A stretch of DNA of 64,000 bases from Methylobacterium bullatum (GCA_902712845.1 LR743504.1:2144001-2208000); one strand, 5' to 3'; positions 8,262 to 17,813 are shown, numbered from the stretch's first letter. The notes: generated by a model not told the origin, from the sequence alone. Numbers and translations are program-made.

Positions 8262-9383
8262 ATGCCGGCTAGGCCGATGAGGGAAGAGAGCGCCGCCATG
8301 ATGCCGGCCCGCCCCATGGCCGGTCAGCCTTCACCGAGCGCTCCCGCCTTGCCGGATGCGGCTCCGTCGCCCGTGGTGGGCTATCGGCCCGGACGGCGCA
8401 ACGCTTACGCCGCCCTCGACCTCGGCACGAACAATTGCCGTCTTCTGATTGCCGAGCCTGCATCCCACGGCTTTCGGGTGGTCGATGCCTTCTCGCGCAT
8501 CGTCCGGCTCGGCGAAGGGCTGGGGACGTCCGACCGTCTCAGCGAGGCCGCGGTGGAGCGCACGCTGGAGGCTTTGCGCGTCTGCCGCGCCAAGATGGAA
8601 TCACGCGGCGTCGCCCGTGCCAAGATCATCGCCACGGAAGCGTGCCGCCTCGCCGTCAACGGAGCGGATTTCGTGGCGCGCGTGCGCGACGAGGTGGGTC
8701 TCGATCTCGAAATCGTCGACCGGCAGACGGAGGCCTACCTCGCCGTCACCGGCTGCGCCGCCCTGGCCGACCCCTACTCGGAATCGGTGGTCATCTTCGA
8801 TATCGGCGGCGGCTCCACCGAGATCGCCTGGCTCGACGGCGCGGCCACCAACCCATCGGCGGACCCCACATTACGGATCCGCGCTTGGGATTCTCTCCCC
8901 GTCGGGGTGGTCACCCTCGCCGAACGGCACGGCGCGGCCGACGTCACCCGCCTGACCTTCGAGGGCATGGTCGAGGAGGTGGCCGACATGCTGTCGCGCT
9001 TCGCCATCCGCGCCGCGCCGGCGGCCAATGCCCGGCATTTCCATCTCCTCGGCACGTCGGGAACCGTGACGACGCTGGCCGCCATGCACCTGCGCCTGGC
9101 ACGCTACGAGCGCCGCCGCGTCGATGGCTTGTGGATGAGCGACGGCGAAGTGAGCGATGCCATCGACGATCTGCTCGACACGCGCCTCGAGCAGAGGGCA
9201 GACAATCCCTGCATCGGCCGGGATCGGGCCGATCTCGTGCTCGCGGGTTGCGCCATCCTGGAAGCGATCCGCCGGGCATTCCCCTCCGAACGGCTCCGCA
9301 TCGCCGACCGGGGGCTGCGCGAAGGTCTTTTGATGAACATGATGCGCGAAGACGGCGTCTGGCGCCGCGGAGGCTACCGTTGA
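8262..9383 (+). CDS. Ppx/GppA family phosphatase (exopolyphosphatase / pppGpp phosphohydrolase)
   Basis: The gene encodes 373 residues from the first ATG. ATG at 8298, preceded by GGGAAGAG, is an equally good start and would remove 12 residues. The sugar-kinase/actin-like fold is marked by the phosphate-1 motif [14 protein letters not shown] and the phosphate-2 motif [23 protein letters not shown] and the C-terminal [10 protein letters not shown] complete the family pattern. Members remove terminal phosphates from polyphosphate or pppGpp; which substrate applies cannot be told from sequence. It is a single-domain short form without the C-terminal HD-like domain of E. coli Ppx. It is coupled to rlmE by an overlap at the stop codon. 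Confidence 0.9.
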   Translation: MPARPMREESAAMMPARPMAGQPSPSAPALPDAAPSPVVGYRPGRRNAYAALDLGTNNCRLLIAEPASHGFRVVDAFSRIVRLGEGLGTSDRLSEAAVERTLEALRVCRAKMESRGVARAKIIATEACRLAVNGADFVARVRDEVGLDLEIVDRQTEAYLAVTGCAALADPYSESVVIFDIGGGSTEIAWLDGAATNPSADPTLRIRAWDSLPVGVVTLAERHGAADVTRLTFEGMVEEVADMLSRFAIRAAPAANARHFHLLGTSGTVTTLAAMHLRLARYERRRVDGLWMSDGEVSDAIDDLLDTRLEQRADNPCIGRDRADLVLAGCAILEAIRRAFPSERLRIADRGLREGLLMNMMREDGVWRRGGYR

Positions 9384-10093
9384 CCGACAGGCGTGGTGCG
9401 GGCGGCGGGTTGCGGGGCGATCTCAAGCAGCGGGTGAAGACGGGGCGAGGCCGCACCGCCTCTCAGAAGCGCTGGCTCGAACGGCAGCTCAACGATCCCT
9501 ACGTGGCGCGGGCCAAGCGCGAGGGATACCGTTCCCGCGCGGCCTTCAAGCTCCTCGAGATCGACGAGCGCTTCAAGATCCTGAAGCCGAACCAGAAGAT
9601 CATCGATCTGGGGGCCGCACCCGGCGGCTGGTCCCAGGTCGCCGCCAAGATCGTCGGGCCGAGCGGGCGTATCGTCGGCATCGATCTGCTCGAGATCGAG
9701 CCGATGGTCGGCGTCGAGTTCATCACCCTCGACTTCCTCGATCCCGACGCCCCGAAGCGGCTGATCGATCTTCTCGGCGGTCAGGCCGATATCGTCATGT
9801 CCGACATGGCGGCCAACACCACCGGCCACAAGCAGACGGACCATTTGCGCATCATCGGCCTCGCCGAGACCGCCGCCGAATTCGCCCGCGAGGTGCTGGC
9901 GCCGGGCGGTACCTATCTCGCCAAGGTCTTCCAGGGTGGGACGGAGGGCACCCTGCTCGCCGACCTGAAGCGCGACTTCACCCTGGTGCGCCACGTGAAG
10001 CCCTCGGCGAGCCGCGCCGATTCGAGCGAACTCTACGTGCTGGCGACCGGGTTTCGCGGAGCCGTCGCCGAAACGGCCGAGGACGACGCCTGA
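9380..10093 (+). CDS. rlmE: 23S rRNA (uridine-2'-O-) methyltransferase RlmE
   Basis: The gene encodes 237 residues of the RrmJ/FtsJ family, which methylates U2552 in the 23S rRNA A-loop during late 50S assembly. The K-D-K-E catalytic tetrad is visible in [32 protein letters not shown] and [11 protein letters not shown]. The SAM site is [15 protein letters not shown]. The start is taken as TTG at 9380, which overlaps the TGA of the preceding phosphatase gene (TTGA). The frame is open far upstream, but that part is antisense-like translation of the phosphatase gene. A basic N-terminal tail of about 25 residues is usual in alphaproteobacterial members. Confidence 0.93.
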   Translation: MTDRRGAGGGLRGDLKQRVKTGRGRTASQKRWLERQLNDPYVARAKREGYRSRAAFKLLEIDERFKILKPNQKIIDLGAAPGGWSQVAAKIVGPSGRIVGIDLLEIEPMVGVEFITLDFLDPDAPKRLIDLLGGQADIVMSDMAANTTGHKQTDHLRIIGLAETAAEFAREVLAPGGTYLAKVFQGGTEGTLLADLKRDFTLVRHVKPSASRADSSELYVLATGFRGAVAETAEDDA

Positions 10094-10219
10094 TACCGGA
10101 CGGCGGTGGGGTTTCTCATGGCCGTCTGCCGGTTCGACCGCAGGGCGGCGGCCGTCCGCCGAACGCGCCGATTTCGATCGGGGGCCGGCCTCGGCGACGC
10201 TCCGTATGAGCCGTCGTGC

Positions 10220-11176
10220 TCAAAGACCCGGCGGGATCAGGATCGGGTAGCATCGCGCGCCGGCACCCGCCGCCAGGACTTCGACCGCGCCCACGGTGGA
10301 GGCGTCGCCTGCCACATGCACGACGTCGGTGGTCTTCAGGCCGGTGAGATGCGCGGTGAGAGGGCCCGGACGTACATCCGGGGGGCGTTGCCGTGTCCGG
10401 TCGGCGACGAGGGTGATCCGTGACACTCCCGTGGCCCTGAGCCAGTCGAGCGACGGGCGCATGTAGAGGTCGAGGGGGTCGCTCGCCCCGATCACCACCA
10501 CGATCTCGCGCTGTGGCTCGATGTAGCGCGCCGCCCGGGCGATCGCCCAGATCGGCGCGAAGCCGGTCTCGCGGCCGACGAGCAGAAGTCGACCGCCGCC
10601 GGGACGATAATAGCCGCGACCGACCGGACCCTTGATCTTAACCGGATGCCCGAGAAGGATCTCCTCGCCGAGGGCATGGGCGACTGCGTCGCAGGCATGG
10701 CCGAGACGCAGGTGGAAGACGAGTTCGTTGAGCTCCGTCGTGCCGTCGAGGCGCAGGGTCGGGCTCACGTCGATCGGTGCGAACCCCTCGAACGTGGCGG
10801 TGACCTGATGACCGGGCTCGATGTCGAGACGGCGCGTGATCGTGACCACGACCTCGACCACATGGGCGCCGAGCGGAACGATCTGCGTAACGGTACCGAC
10901 CCGGCGCGCCTGGGCGGCCGGCTTGACCTCGGCGAAGACGAGGCTCTCGGCTGCTTTGGACGGGCGGAGCGTGGAGAGCTTGACGGGCTCTGCCCGGTGC
11001 AGACGGGCCTGGGCGCGGCGCGACGATGGGCTGCCGCCCTGGCCGAGGAGATGTGACCCGTGCAGGCCGGTGGTGGGGGCGATCACGCCGTCGGCAAGGG
11101 CGGCTTCGAGCGGCGTATCGCCGGTCGAGACCCGCACGGACTTGCCGTTGACGACAAGCGAGCAGCGCGCGCTCAT
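10220..11176 (-). CDS. Ferredoxin/ferredoxin-reductase-like fusion lacking Fe-S cysteines
   Basis: The start MSARCSLVVNGK at 11176 gives 318 residues. Residues 1-50 resemble a 2Fe-2S beta-grasp domain (VNGKSVRVSTGDTPLEAAL), but the cluster loop reads APTTGLHGSHLLGQ, where the usual cysteines are Gly, His and Gly. Residues 85-310 resemble the FNR-like FAD/NAD module of XylZ/CDP-glucoseen reductase types. The RxYS flavin motif is replaced by IDVSPT, while the pyridine-nucleotide segment LLLVGRETGFAPIWAI is kept. It is therefore probably not a working Fe-S flavoprotein, or it binds a different partner. It sits downstream of the small gene at 11253-11630 on the same strand. The function is unknown. 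Confidence 0.7.
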   Translation of the reverse strand: MSARCSLVVNGKSVRVSTGDTPLEAALADGVIAPTTGLHGSHLLGQGGSPSSRRAQARLHRAEPVKLSTLRPSKAAESLVFAEVKPAAQARRVGTVTQIVPLGAHVVEVVVTITRRLDIEPGHQVTATFEGFAPIDVSPTLRLDGTTELNELVFHLRLGHACDAVAHALGEEILLGHPVKIKGPVGRGYYRPGGGRLLLVGRETGFAPIWAIARAARYIEPQREIVVVIGASDPLDLYMRPSLDWLRATGVSRITLVADRTRQRPPDVRPGPLTAHLTGLKTTDVVHVAGDASTVGAVEVLAAGAGARCYPILIPPGL

Positions 11177-11252
11177 GGTCGAGCCTCGAAAGTTGAGAGA
11201 AGTCGAAAGGAAGCCGGCGTCGGATGACGCGCGCCGGCCGATGGCGGAGACC

Positions 11253-11630
11253 TCACCGGTGTCCGTCGAGCAACTGATCCACGAGAGCAGCCCAGCGGTC
11301 GCGCACCGCGCAGGCTTCCGGCGAGAGCGGTGCCGGCCCAGCGAGACGCTCGACGCTTGCACGGACGCTGGCGGCTTCTTCCCGCTCGGCGCGCAGGACC
11401 GCCTTCATCACCATGATCTCGGAGCGCAGCCGCGCCAGGTCGTCGGACGGTGCGGCCTCCTCGGCCACCTCCGCCCGCGGCTCGACCGGCAATGTCACCG
11501 GTGCGATGTCCACGCGCTGACGTGTGGCGCCGGTGCGGATCGGGCGCGCCATGAGGCGCTTCACGATATCCGAGCCGAAATCCTCGCCCTGGCCGAATTC
11601 GTCACCTAACCGCAATGCCGCTTCGGCCAT
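11253..11630 (-). CDS. Hypothetical small protein with predicted coiled coil
   Basis: Start ATG at 11630 is preceded by AGGAGG at good spacing and gives 125 residues. There is no recognised domain. Residues 1-35 are mixed, 36-65 are low in structure (PVTLPVEPRAEVAEEA), and about 65-105 are a charged heptad-like helix (LARLRSEIMVMKAVLRAEREEAASVR split over two turns). It ends in a short amphipathic segment. There is no signal peptide or membrane segment. It is followed on the same strand by the ferredoxin/reductase-like gene, so the two may be co-transcribed. The frame extends to 11705, but the added residues are poor. The function is not known. Confidence 0.6.
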   Translation of the reverse strand: MAEAALRLGDEFGQGEDFGSDIVKRLMARPIRTGATRQRVDIAPVTLPVEPRAEVAEEAAPSDDLARLRSEIMVMKAVLRAEREEAASVRASVERLAGPAPLSPEACAVRDRWAALVDQLLDGHR

Positions 11631-11744
11631 CACGCCCGCCTCCTGTCGAACGGCAGACCGTGCCGCGCCGCTCGATCCATCTCGACCGTCACGATGAGCG
11701 ATCATGGTTAAAGGAGGTTTAATTCAACCGTCGCGGTTTGGCGA

Positions 11745-14630
11745 TCAGGCCGCTTCCGGTGCCGCGCCGACCAGCTGGCGGGCCTGGAGCATCGACATCG
11801 GATCGCCGAAGGCGGTCCCTTGCGCGTATTCGCAGCCGAACTCGGCCAAAGCCTGCGCGTCGGTCTCGTTCTCGGCGCCGTCGGCGATGATCGCGAGGCC
11901 GAGTTCCTGAGCCATCTTGACGATGGAGCGCAGCATCACCGAATGCCCGGCCGCCATCTGGCGCACGAAGGTCGGGTCGATCTTGATCGTGTCGAACGGG
12001 AAACGCTGGAGATAGGACAGGGCCGAGTAGCCGGTGCCGAAATCGTCCAGCGAGAGGCCCGCCCCGAGATCGTGGATGCGGCTCAGCATCTGGGCCGCGT
12101 ATTCCGGGTTCTCCATCACCAGACCTTCGCCGAGTTCGAGCTTGAGCGAACCGGGAAGCACCCCCGAGCGGGCCAGAATCGTCTTCACGTCGTGAAGCAG
12201 GTCGTGCCGGAGGATCTGCCGCGAGGACACGTTCACACAGGCGAAGATCGGCGGATCGACGTCGAGGGAGCGCTGCCAGGCGGCGAGTTCGAGGGCCGTG
12301 CGCTCCAGGGCGAAGATGCCGAGATTGACGACGAATCCGCTCTCCTCGGCGATGGGCATGAAGGTGGAATGCGGGATACGGCCGAGCTTGGGGTGGTCCC
12401 AGCGCAGAACCGTCTCGAACCCCGCCACCGTGCGGTCCTCGAGGCGGACGACGGGCTGGAACAGCACCTTCATCTCGTTGCGGTCCAGGGCGCGGCGCAG
12501 GTCGGCTTCGAGCATCAGCCGGTCGCTGCGTTCGTTGCGCATGGAGGCGCGGAACACTTCGGTGCGGTCGCCGCCGTTGCGTTTGGCCTGGATCATCGCG
12601 ATTTCGGCGTTCTTGAACACGTCCTCGCGCTTCAGGGCGGCACCGGCCTCGTGCAGGACGATGCCGATGGAGACGGTGAGGAAGATCTCGCGGTCGGCAT
12701 AGGTAATCGGCGTGGCGATGGCCCGGCGGATCATGTCCGTGAAGGCGAGGATGCGGTCGGGTTCGCGCTCCGAGAGCAGGATCAGTCCGAACTCGTCGCC
12801 GGCGATGCGGGCCAGGGAATCCTGCGGGCGCAGGAGCCGGCCGAGACGGCGCGACAGGGTGAGCAGGATCGAATCGCCCGCCGATAGACCGATGGCGTCG
12901 TTGATCGCCTTGAACCGGTCGACGTCGAGGAGGATCGTCGTCGGTTTCAGGCGCGCGTCCTGGCTCGCGAAGGCCAGGGCGGCGTCGAGGCGGTCGTTGA
13001 ACAATTCGCGGTTGGGCAGGCCGGTGAGGCTGTCGTGGATCGCGTCGTAGAGCAGACGCTCCTCGGCCGTCTTCACCTCGGTGACGTCCGAGATGGTGCC
13101 GACGATACGGATGACCTCTCCGTCCGGTCCGATCACCGGGCGGGCCTTCAGCCGGTACCAGACATAGAGGCCTTCCGTGGAGCGCAGGCGGAAATCGTGG
13201 ACGATGCGGCCGCGCCGTTCCTCGATCACCGTGTCCAGGGCGGCCGAGTAGCGGTCCACGTCGAAGGGGTGGACGAGGCCGAGCCAGTTCGAGGCCGGCC
13301 CCTCGAGGGTGCCGCGCTTGAGGCCGAGCTGGTTCTCGATCTCCTGTCCGGCGAAGACCCGGTCGGCCGGCACGTCCCAGTCGAAGACCACGTCGCCGGC
13401 GCCCGTCAGGGCCAGGGCACGCCGTTCGGTGTCCGAGACCAGGGAATGGGTCATCCCGCCGCCGGTGAAGGCGTGCTGCATCACCGTGAAGCCGATGAGC
13501 ATGACGATGAGGACGAGGCCTCCGATGAGGGCCGGCTGGACGAGGTCGCTGCCGATCTGGCCGGTGATGGCGAAGCCCGCGGCCACGACCCAGACGAGGA
13601 GCAGGAACCAGGTCGGCACCAGCAGGATCGCCCGGTCGTAGCCGTTGTGGATGGCCAGATAGACGATCAGCAGCAGGCCGACGCCGGCGACGGCGGCGAT
13701 GGAGATGCGGGCGACGCCCGCCGCCACCGGCGGATCGAACACCGCCAGACCCACGAGGCCGGCCAGGAACGCGAGCCAGAAGAAGGCCACATGGCCGTAG
13801 CGCACATGCCAGCGGCTGAGGTTGAGATAGGCGAACAGGAAGACGAGAAGCGTCGCGCCCAGCACCGCCTCGGCGGAGGCCCGGTAGACCCGCTCGGCCA
13901 CTTCGGTGACGGGAAAGACCCGCTGCAGGAATCCGAAATCGATACAGGCATAGGCGAGCACCGCCCAGGCGAGGGCGGCGGCCGCGGGAAAGATGATCGC
14001 GCCCTTCACCACGAAGATGATCGTGAGGAACAGGGCGAGCAGGCCGGCAATGCCGATGATGATGCCCTTGTAGAGCGTCAGGCCGGTGGATTTCTTGCGG
14101 TAGGCTTCCTGGTCCCAGAGATAGACCTGCGGAACGTTCGGCCCGTTCAGCTCGGCGACGAAAGTGACGGTGGCGCCGGGATCGAGGGTGATCACGAACT
14201 GGTCGGCTTCCGGGTTCTCGTCACGCTCGGGCCGGATGCCCTGGCTCGCCGTGATCGCCGCGATGCGAGAGCCGCCGAGATCCGGCCAGATGACGCCCGA
14301 GCCGACGAGACGGAAATGGGGCGCCACGAGGACCCGGTCGATCTGCTCGTCGGTGTCGTTGGTGAGCGCGAAGACCATCCAGTCGGGCCGCGCGCCGCTG
14401 TCGCGGGCCTTCACCACGATGCGGCGGACGATGCCGTCCTTGCCGGGGGCGGTGGAGATCTGGATCAGGTCGCCGTCCGAGCGATAGCGCTCGATCATCG
14501 GCGTCAGGTCGATCGCCGGAGCGTCGAGGGTCACGCGCACGGCTTCCACGGCCGAAGCCGGCATCCCCGTTCCGAGGAAGCCGATCAGGAGCGAGACGAA
14601 GGCGGTGAGGACGAGGAAAGATCTGCGCAA
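11745..14630 (-). CDS. Membrane GGDEF-EAL protein (c-di-GMP turnover) with PAS domain
   Basis: The inferred TTG start at 14630 gives 961 residues beginning before the signal-like segment RRSFLVLTAFVSLLIGFLG. Order: periplasmic domain to about 180, seven or so membrane helices to about 410 (7TMR-DISM-like), PAS about 430-540, GGDEF about 550-710, EAL about 720-960. The GGDEF signature is AGDEF with an intact RPQD inhibitory site five residues upstream. The EAL signature is ETV; the Asn motif NVSSRQ, DDFGTGYS and the IKID lysine are kept, but the conserved AEGVE is ADGAE. Cyclase activity is plausible; phosphodiesterase activity is doubtful. The frame continues to 14897, but that part is not protein-like and holds a palindrome. 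Confidence 0.88.
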   Translation of the reverse strand: MRRSFLVLTAFVSLLIGFLGTGMPASAVEAVRVTLDAPAIDLTPMIERYRSDGDLIQISTAPGKDGIVRRIVVKARDSGARPDWMVFALTNDTDEQIDRVLVAPHFRLVGSGVIWPDLGGSRIAAITASQGIRPERDENPEADQFVITLDPGATVTFVAELNGPNVPQVYLWDQEAYRKKSTGLTLYKGIIIGIAGLLALFLTIIFVVKGAIIFPAAAALAWAVLAYACIDFGFLQRVFPVTEVAERVYRASAEAVLGATLLVFLFAYLNLSRWHVRYGHVAFFWLAFLAGLVGLAVFDPPVAAGVARISIAAVAGVGLLLIVYLAIHNGYDRAILLVPTWFLLLVWVVAAGFAITGQIGSDLVQPALIGGLVLIVMLIGFTVMQHAFTGGGMTHSLVSDTERRALALTGAGDVVFDWDVPADRVFAGQEIENQLGLKRGTLEGPASNWLGLVHPFDVDRYSAALDTVIEERRGRIVHDFRLRSTEGLYVWYRLKARPVIGPDGEVIRIVGTISDVTEVKTAEERLLYDAIHDSLTGLPNRELFNDRLDAALAFASQDARLKPTTILLDVDRFKAINDAIGLSAGDSILLTLSRRLGRLLRPQDSLARIAGDEFGLILLSEREPDRILAFTDMIRRAIATPITYADREIFLTVSIGIVLHEAGAALKREDVFKNAEIAMIQAKRNGGDRTEVFRASMRNERSDRLMLEADLRRALDRNEMKVLFQPVVRLEDRTVAGFETVLRWDHPKLGRIPHSTFMPIAEESGFVVNLGIFALERTALELAAWQRSLDVDPPIFACVNVSSRQILRHDLLHDVKTILARSGVLPGSLKLELGEGLVMENPEYAAQMLSRIHDLGAGLSLDDFGTGYSALSYLQRFPFDTIKIDPTFVRQMAAGHSVMLRSIVKMAQELGLAIIADGAENETDAQALAEFGCEYAQGTAFGDPMSMLQARQLVGAAPEAA

Positions 14631-14965
14631 CGGGCGAGTGTTCCGGCCGGGCGGGCACTGACGAGGAATACGGCTCAGCTTGTGGCCCAGTCGTACCGGC
14701 GGGGGGGTCCACGGACAAGGCGAGCGGTTTGCCCGGAATCGCGGCACCCACTGCTTCTTGGCGTAGCGCCGAGAAGTTTTGGATCGCGTCCTTTTGCGGC
14801 CAAAACAAGCCGGACACACTTCTGAAACGTGGATCGGCACGCCCGGAACGCTGCCAGGGAGCGACAATCGCCGGTATGAAATCATACCCACGACCATGTG
14901 CCGGCCGTTCGGTCGGTCGTGGAAGCCTTATCCCCGACGCTACGTCGCCCGGCCGGTGGCGCCCC
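14631..14965. promoter_or_regulatory. Intergenic region (335 bp) with 16-bp palindrome upstream of the GGDEF-EAL gene
   Basis: No gene is credited here. The perfect inverted repeat GGTATGA-AA-TCATACC lies at 14873-14888. Next to it, CCACGACC (14888-14895) and GGTCGTGG (14915-14922) can pair around a 19-base loop. The region lies between the M16 peptidase gene end and the GGDEF-EAL gene, both on the minus strand. The palindrome could be an operator for the c-di-GMP gene, and the second hairpin a weak terminator of the thrC-peptidase transcript. Confidence 0.4.
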
Positions 14966-16261
14966 TCAATTCGCCCGAAGCACGCCCTTCATCTTCTCCA
15001 GGGACGGGAGCTTCTTGATCGGGCCGATCGCAGCGAGCGTCGGAGCGCCAGAGAGCAGGCGCGATCCCGCCGCCCTGACGTCGTCCACCGTGACGGCATC
15101 GATCTTGGCGATGACTTCCTGCGGCGGGATCACCCGGCCCCAGGCGAGCATCTGGCGGGCATTGCGCTCGATCCGGCCGCCGGGGGTCTCCAGGGCCGAC
15201 AGGAGTGCCACCTTCACCTGTGCCTTGGCGCGGGCGACTTCGACCGAATCGGCGTCGCGCGCCGCCTTGGCCGTGGCGGCCAGGGTCACGTCGACGAGTT
15301 CGGCGAGATCCGAGCCGGACGTGCCGGCGCCGATGCCGAACAGGCCGCAATCGACGAAGGACCAGTGGAACGCCTGAATTTCGTAGGCGAGGCCGCGGGT
15401 CTCGCGCACCTCGTGCCAGAGCCGCGAGGTGAGACCGCCGCCGAGCACCTGCGCGAACATGTGGAGGGCGTAATAGCCTTCGTCGCGAAAGGAGAGGCCG
15501 GGCAGGCCCAGCACGAGATTGGCCTGTTCGAGCTTTTTCTGGATCCGCTTCTCGCCGCCGACATAGGTGCCGGGGACCATGTCCGGGGCGACCGTCGCCG
15601 GCATCCCGCCGAAATGGTGCTCGGCCGCCTCGACGATGGCCTCGTGGGAGATGGCCCCCGCCGCGGCCACGACGATGCGGTCCGGGGTGTATTCGCGGGC
15701 GAGATAGGCTTCGATGGCGTTGCGGTCGAAGCTCGCGATGGTCTGCGGCGTGCCGATGATCGGACGGCCGATCGGCTGGTCCGGAAACGCCGCCGCGGTG
15801 AAGGCCTCGTAGACCACGTCGTCCGGCGTATCCTCGATGGCGGCGTATTCCTGCAGGATCACGCCCTTCTCGCGGGCGAGTTCGCCCGCGTCGAAGACCG
15901 AGCGGGTGAGGATGTCGCCGATGACGTCCAGGGCGACGCCGGCATCCTCGCCGAGGACACGGGCGGTGTAGCTGGTGCCCTCGGCGCTGGTGGCGGCATT
16001 GATGTCGCCGCCGACATTCTCGATGTCTTCGGCGATGCGTCGGGCCGAGCGGGTCTCGGTCCCTTTGAACGCCATGTGCTCGATGAGGTGGCTGAGGCCG
16101 CCCTCGTCGGGCCGCTCGTGGCGCGATCCGGCGCCGACCCAGACGCCCAGGGTCGCGGTGGCGACACCGGGCATCGTCTCCGTGGTGACGGTGATGCCGT
16201 TCGAGAGGCGGGACACCTTCAGGCCGGGAGAAGCGCCATGGGTCGCGAAATGCTGGTTCAT
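14966..16261 (-). CDS. M16 family zinc metallopeptidase (mitochondrial-processing-peptidase-like)
   Basis: The gene encodes 431 residues of the pitrilysin/MPP-beta type. The inverted zinc motif HxxEH is H58-L-I-E61-H62 in GGLSHLIEHMAFKGT, and the distal zinc Glu region follows in GVILQEYAAIED. The second, inactive-type half spans about residues 190-420. Bacterial members of this length cleave peptides in the cytoplasm or periplasm; no signal peptide is visible. The gene starts 6 bases after the thrC stop, so the two are surely co-transcribed. A thrC-M16 pair is a common alphaproteobacterial arrangement. Confidence 0.92.
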   Translation of the reverse strand: MNQHFATHGASPGLKVSRLSNGITVTTETMPGVATATLGVWVGAGSRHERPDEGGLSHLIEHMAFKGTETRSARRIAEDIENVGGDINAATSAEGTSYTARVLGEDAGVALDVIGDILTRSVFDAGELAREKGVILQEYAAIEDTPDDVVYEAFTAAAFPDQPIGRPIIGTPQTIASFDRNAIEAYLAREYTPDRIVVAAAGAISHEAIVEAAEHHFGGMPATVAPDMVPGTYVGGEKRIQKKLEQANLVLGLPGLSFRDEGYYALHMFAQVLGGGLTSRLWHEVRETRGLAYEIQAFHWSFVDCGLFGIGAGTSGSDLAELVDVTLAATAKAARDADSVEVARAKAQVKVALLSALETPGGRIERNARQMLAWGRVIPPQEVIAKIDAVTVDDVRAAGSRLLSGAPTLAAIGPIKKLPSLEKMKGVLRAN

Positions 16262-16267
16262 GGGTTC

Positions 16268-17680
16268 TCAGTTCCCCGCCGTGATGCGCGAATGGCTGCG
16301 GATGAAAGCTTCCACCGCCGCCTGGTCGTTGGCGACGCGGGTGAAACGCTCCTTCCGATCCAGCAGATCGGCGAGGTGCGGCGGCAGTACGGGGCGAAGG
16401 CCGCCCGTCGCTTGCGCGACCGCATCCGGAAACTTCGCCGGATGGGCGGTGGCGAGGGCGACGACGGGGGTCTTGCCGTCCTTTTCCAGAAGGCGCCGGC
16501 CGGCATGAACGCCGATGGCGGTATGCGGGTCGATGACCATGCCGATCTCCCGGTGGACCCGTGCGATCTCGGCGATGACGGCCTCTTCCGGAACGGACGC
16601 GGCGTCGAATTCGCCGCGGACGGTCTTGAGCACCGCCTCGTCGAGATGGAAGCCGCCCGATTGCTTGAGCCCGGCCATCAGCCGCGAGAGGCTCGACGCA
16701 TCGCGCCCCAGGGCCTCGAACAGCAGGCGCTCGAAATTCGAGGAGATCTGGATGTCCATGGACGGCGAGGTGGTGGGCTGGACGCCGCGAACCTCGTAGG
16801 CGCCGTGCTCCAGGGTGCGGGCCAGGATGTCGTTGGCGTTGGTGCCGATCATCAGGCGCTCTATGGGCAGGCCCATGCGCTTGGCGACCCATCCGGCGAG
16901 GATGTCGCCGAAATTGCCCGTTGGCACCGCGAAGGAGACCGGTCGGTGCGGCGCGCCGAGCGCCACGGCGCTTGTAAAGTAATAGACCGCCTGGGCGGCG
17001 ACCCGCGCCCAGTTGATCGAGTTGACGCCGGAAAGCCGCAGCTCATCGGCGAAATCCGCGTGCTGGAACAAAGCTTTGACGATGTTCTGGCAATCGTCGA
17101 AATTGCCGTCGATGGCGATGGCGTGGACGTTGTCCGCGCCCACCGACGTCATCTGGCGGCGCTGCACCTCGGAGACGCGGCCATGCGGAAACAGGATGAA
17201 GATGTCGACCTGATCGAGCCCGCGGAAGGCCTCGACGGCGGCGCTGCCGGTATCGCCGGAGGTGGCGCCGACGATGGTGGCGCGGGAGCGGCGGGACCGG
17301 AGGACGTGGTCCATCAGCCGGCCGAGGAGCTGCATCGCCACGTCCTTGAACGCCAGCGTCGGACCGTGGAAAAGTTCCAGCAGGAACAGGTTGTCGTCGA
17401 GCTGCACCAGCGGGCACACCGCCGGGTGGCGGAAGGTCGCGTAGGAGTCCTCGATCATCCGGTCGAGATCGGCATCCGCGATTTCGCCGTCGATCAGCGG
17501 CCGCAGGACGAGCTTGGCCGCATCGGCATAGCGCTGTCCCGCCAGTCCGGCGATCGCGTCATGGGAAATTTGCGGCCAGCTCTCGGGCAGGTACAGACCG
17601 CCGTCGCGGGCGAGGCCGGCGAGGAGAGCATCGGAAAAGCTGAGGGGCGCCGCGGCGCCGCGGGTCGAAACGTGTAGCAA
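16268..17680 (-). CDS. thrC: Threonine synthase ThrC
   Basis: The gene encodes 470 residues, the length of the class II (long) threonine synthases. The enzyme converts O-phosphohomoserine to threonine using PLP. The PLP lysine is K112 in HGPTLAFKDVAMQ. The ATSGDTGSAAVEAF phosphate loop and the VPTGNFGDILAG segment are present. The start is read as TTG at 17680, preceded by GGAGG with a 4-base spacer, giving M(L)HVSTRGAAAPLSF, the standard family N-terminus. The open frame runs on to 17923, but those 81 residues are not family-like. It is followed by the M16 peptidase gene after 6 bases. Confidence 0.94.
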   Translation of the reverse strand: MLHVSTRGAAAPLSFSDALLAGLARDGGLYLPESWPQISHDAIAGLAGQRYADAAKLVLRPLIDGEIADADLDRMIEDSYATFRHPAVCPLVQLDDNLFLLELFHGPTLAFKDVAMQLLGRLMDHVLRSRRSRATIVGATSGDTGSAAVEAFRGLDQVDIFILFPHGRVSEVQRRQMTSVGADNVHAIAIDGNFDDCQNIVKALFQHADFADELRLSGVNSINWARVAAQAVYYFTSAVALGAPHRPVSFAVPTGNFGDILAGWVAKRMGLPIERLMIGTNANDILARTLEHGAYEVRGVQPTTSPSMDIQISSNFERLLFEALGRDASSLSRLMAGLKQSGGFHLDEAVLKTVRGEFDAASVPEEAVIAEIARVHREIGMVIDPHTAIGVHAGRRLLEKDGKTPVVALATAHPAKFPDAVAQATGGLRPVLPPHLADLLDRKERFTRVANDQAAVEAFIRSHSRITAGN

Positions 17681-17813
17681 AGGGGCCTCCGGGAAGGGGG
17701 CCGGTCTACACGAAGTGGATGGCGCTGTCGAAAGCCGGAAATTGCCGACGTCCGGAACGACGCTTCGCCGATAGATGAATGAAGCGGCGCCGTTTCCGCA
17801 AAGAACGAATCGA

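Noticed and set aside
13035..14825. 596-residue plus-strand frame across the GGDEF-EAL gene
   Set aside because: It is the complement of the GGDEF-EAL frame. It shows only acidic low-complexity sequence.
14631..14897. N-terminal extension of the GGDEF-EAL protein to the ATG at 14897
   Set aside because: The added 89 residues are basic and unstructured and contain a palindrome typical of non-coding DNA. The signal-like segment begins only after 14630.
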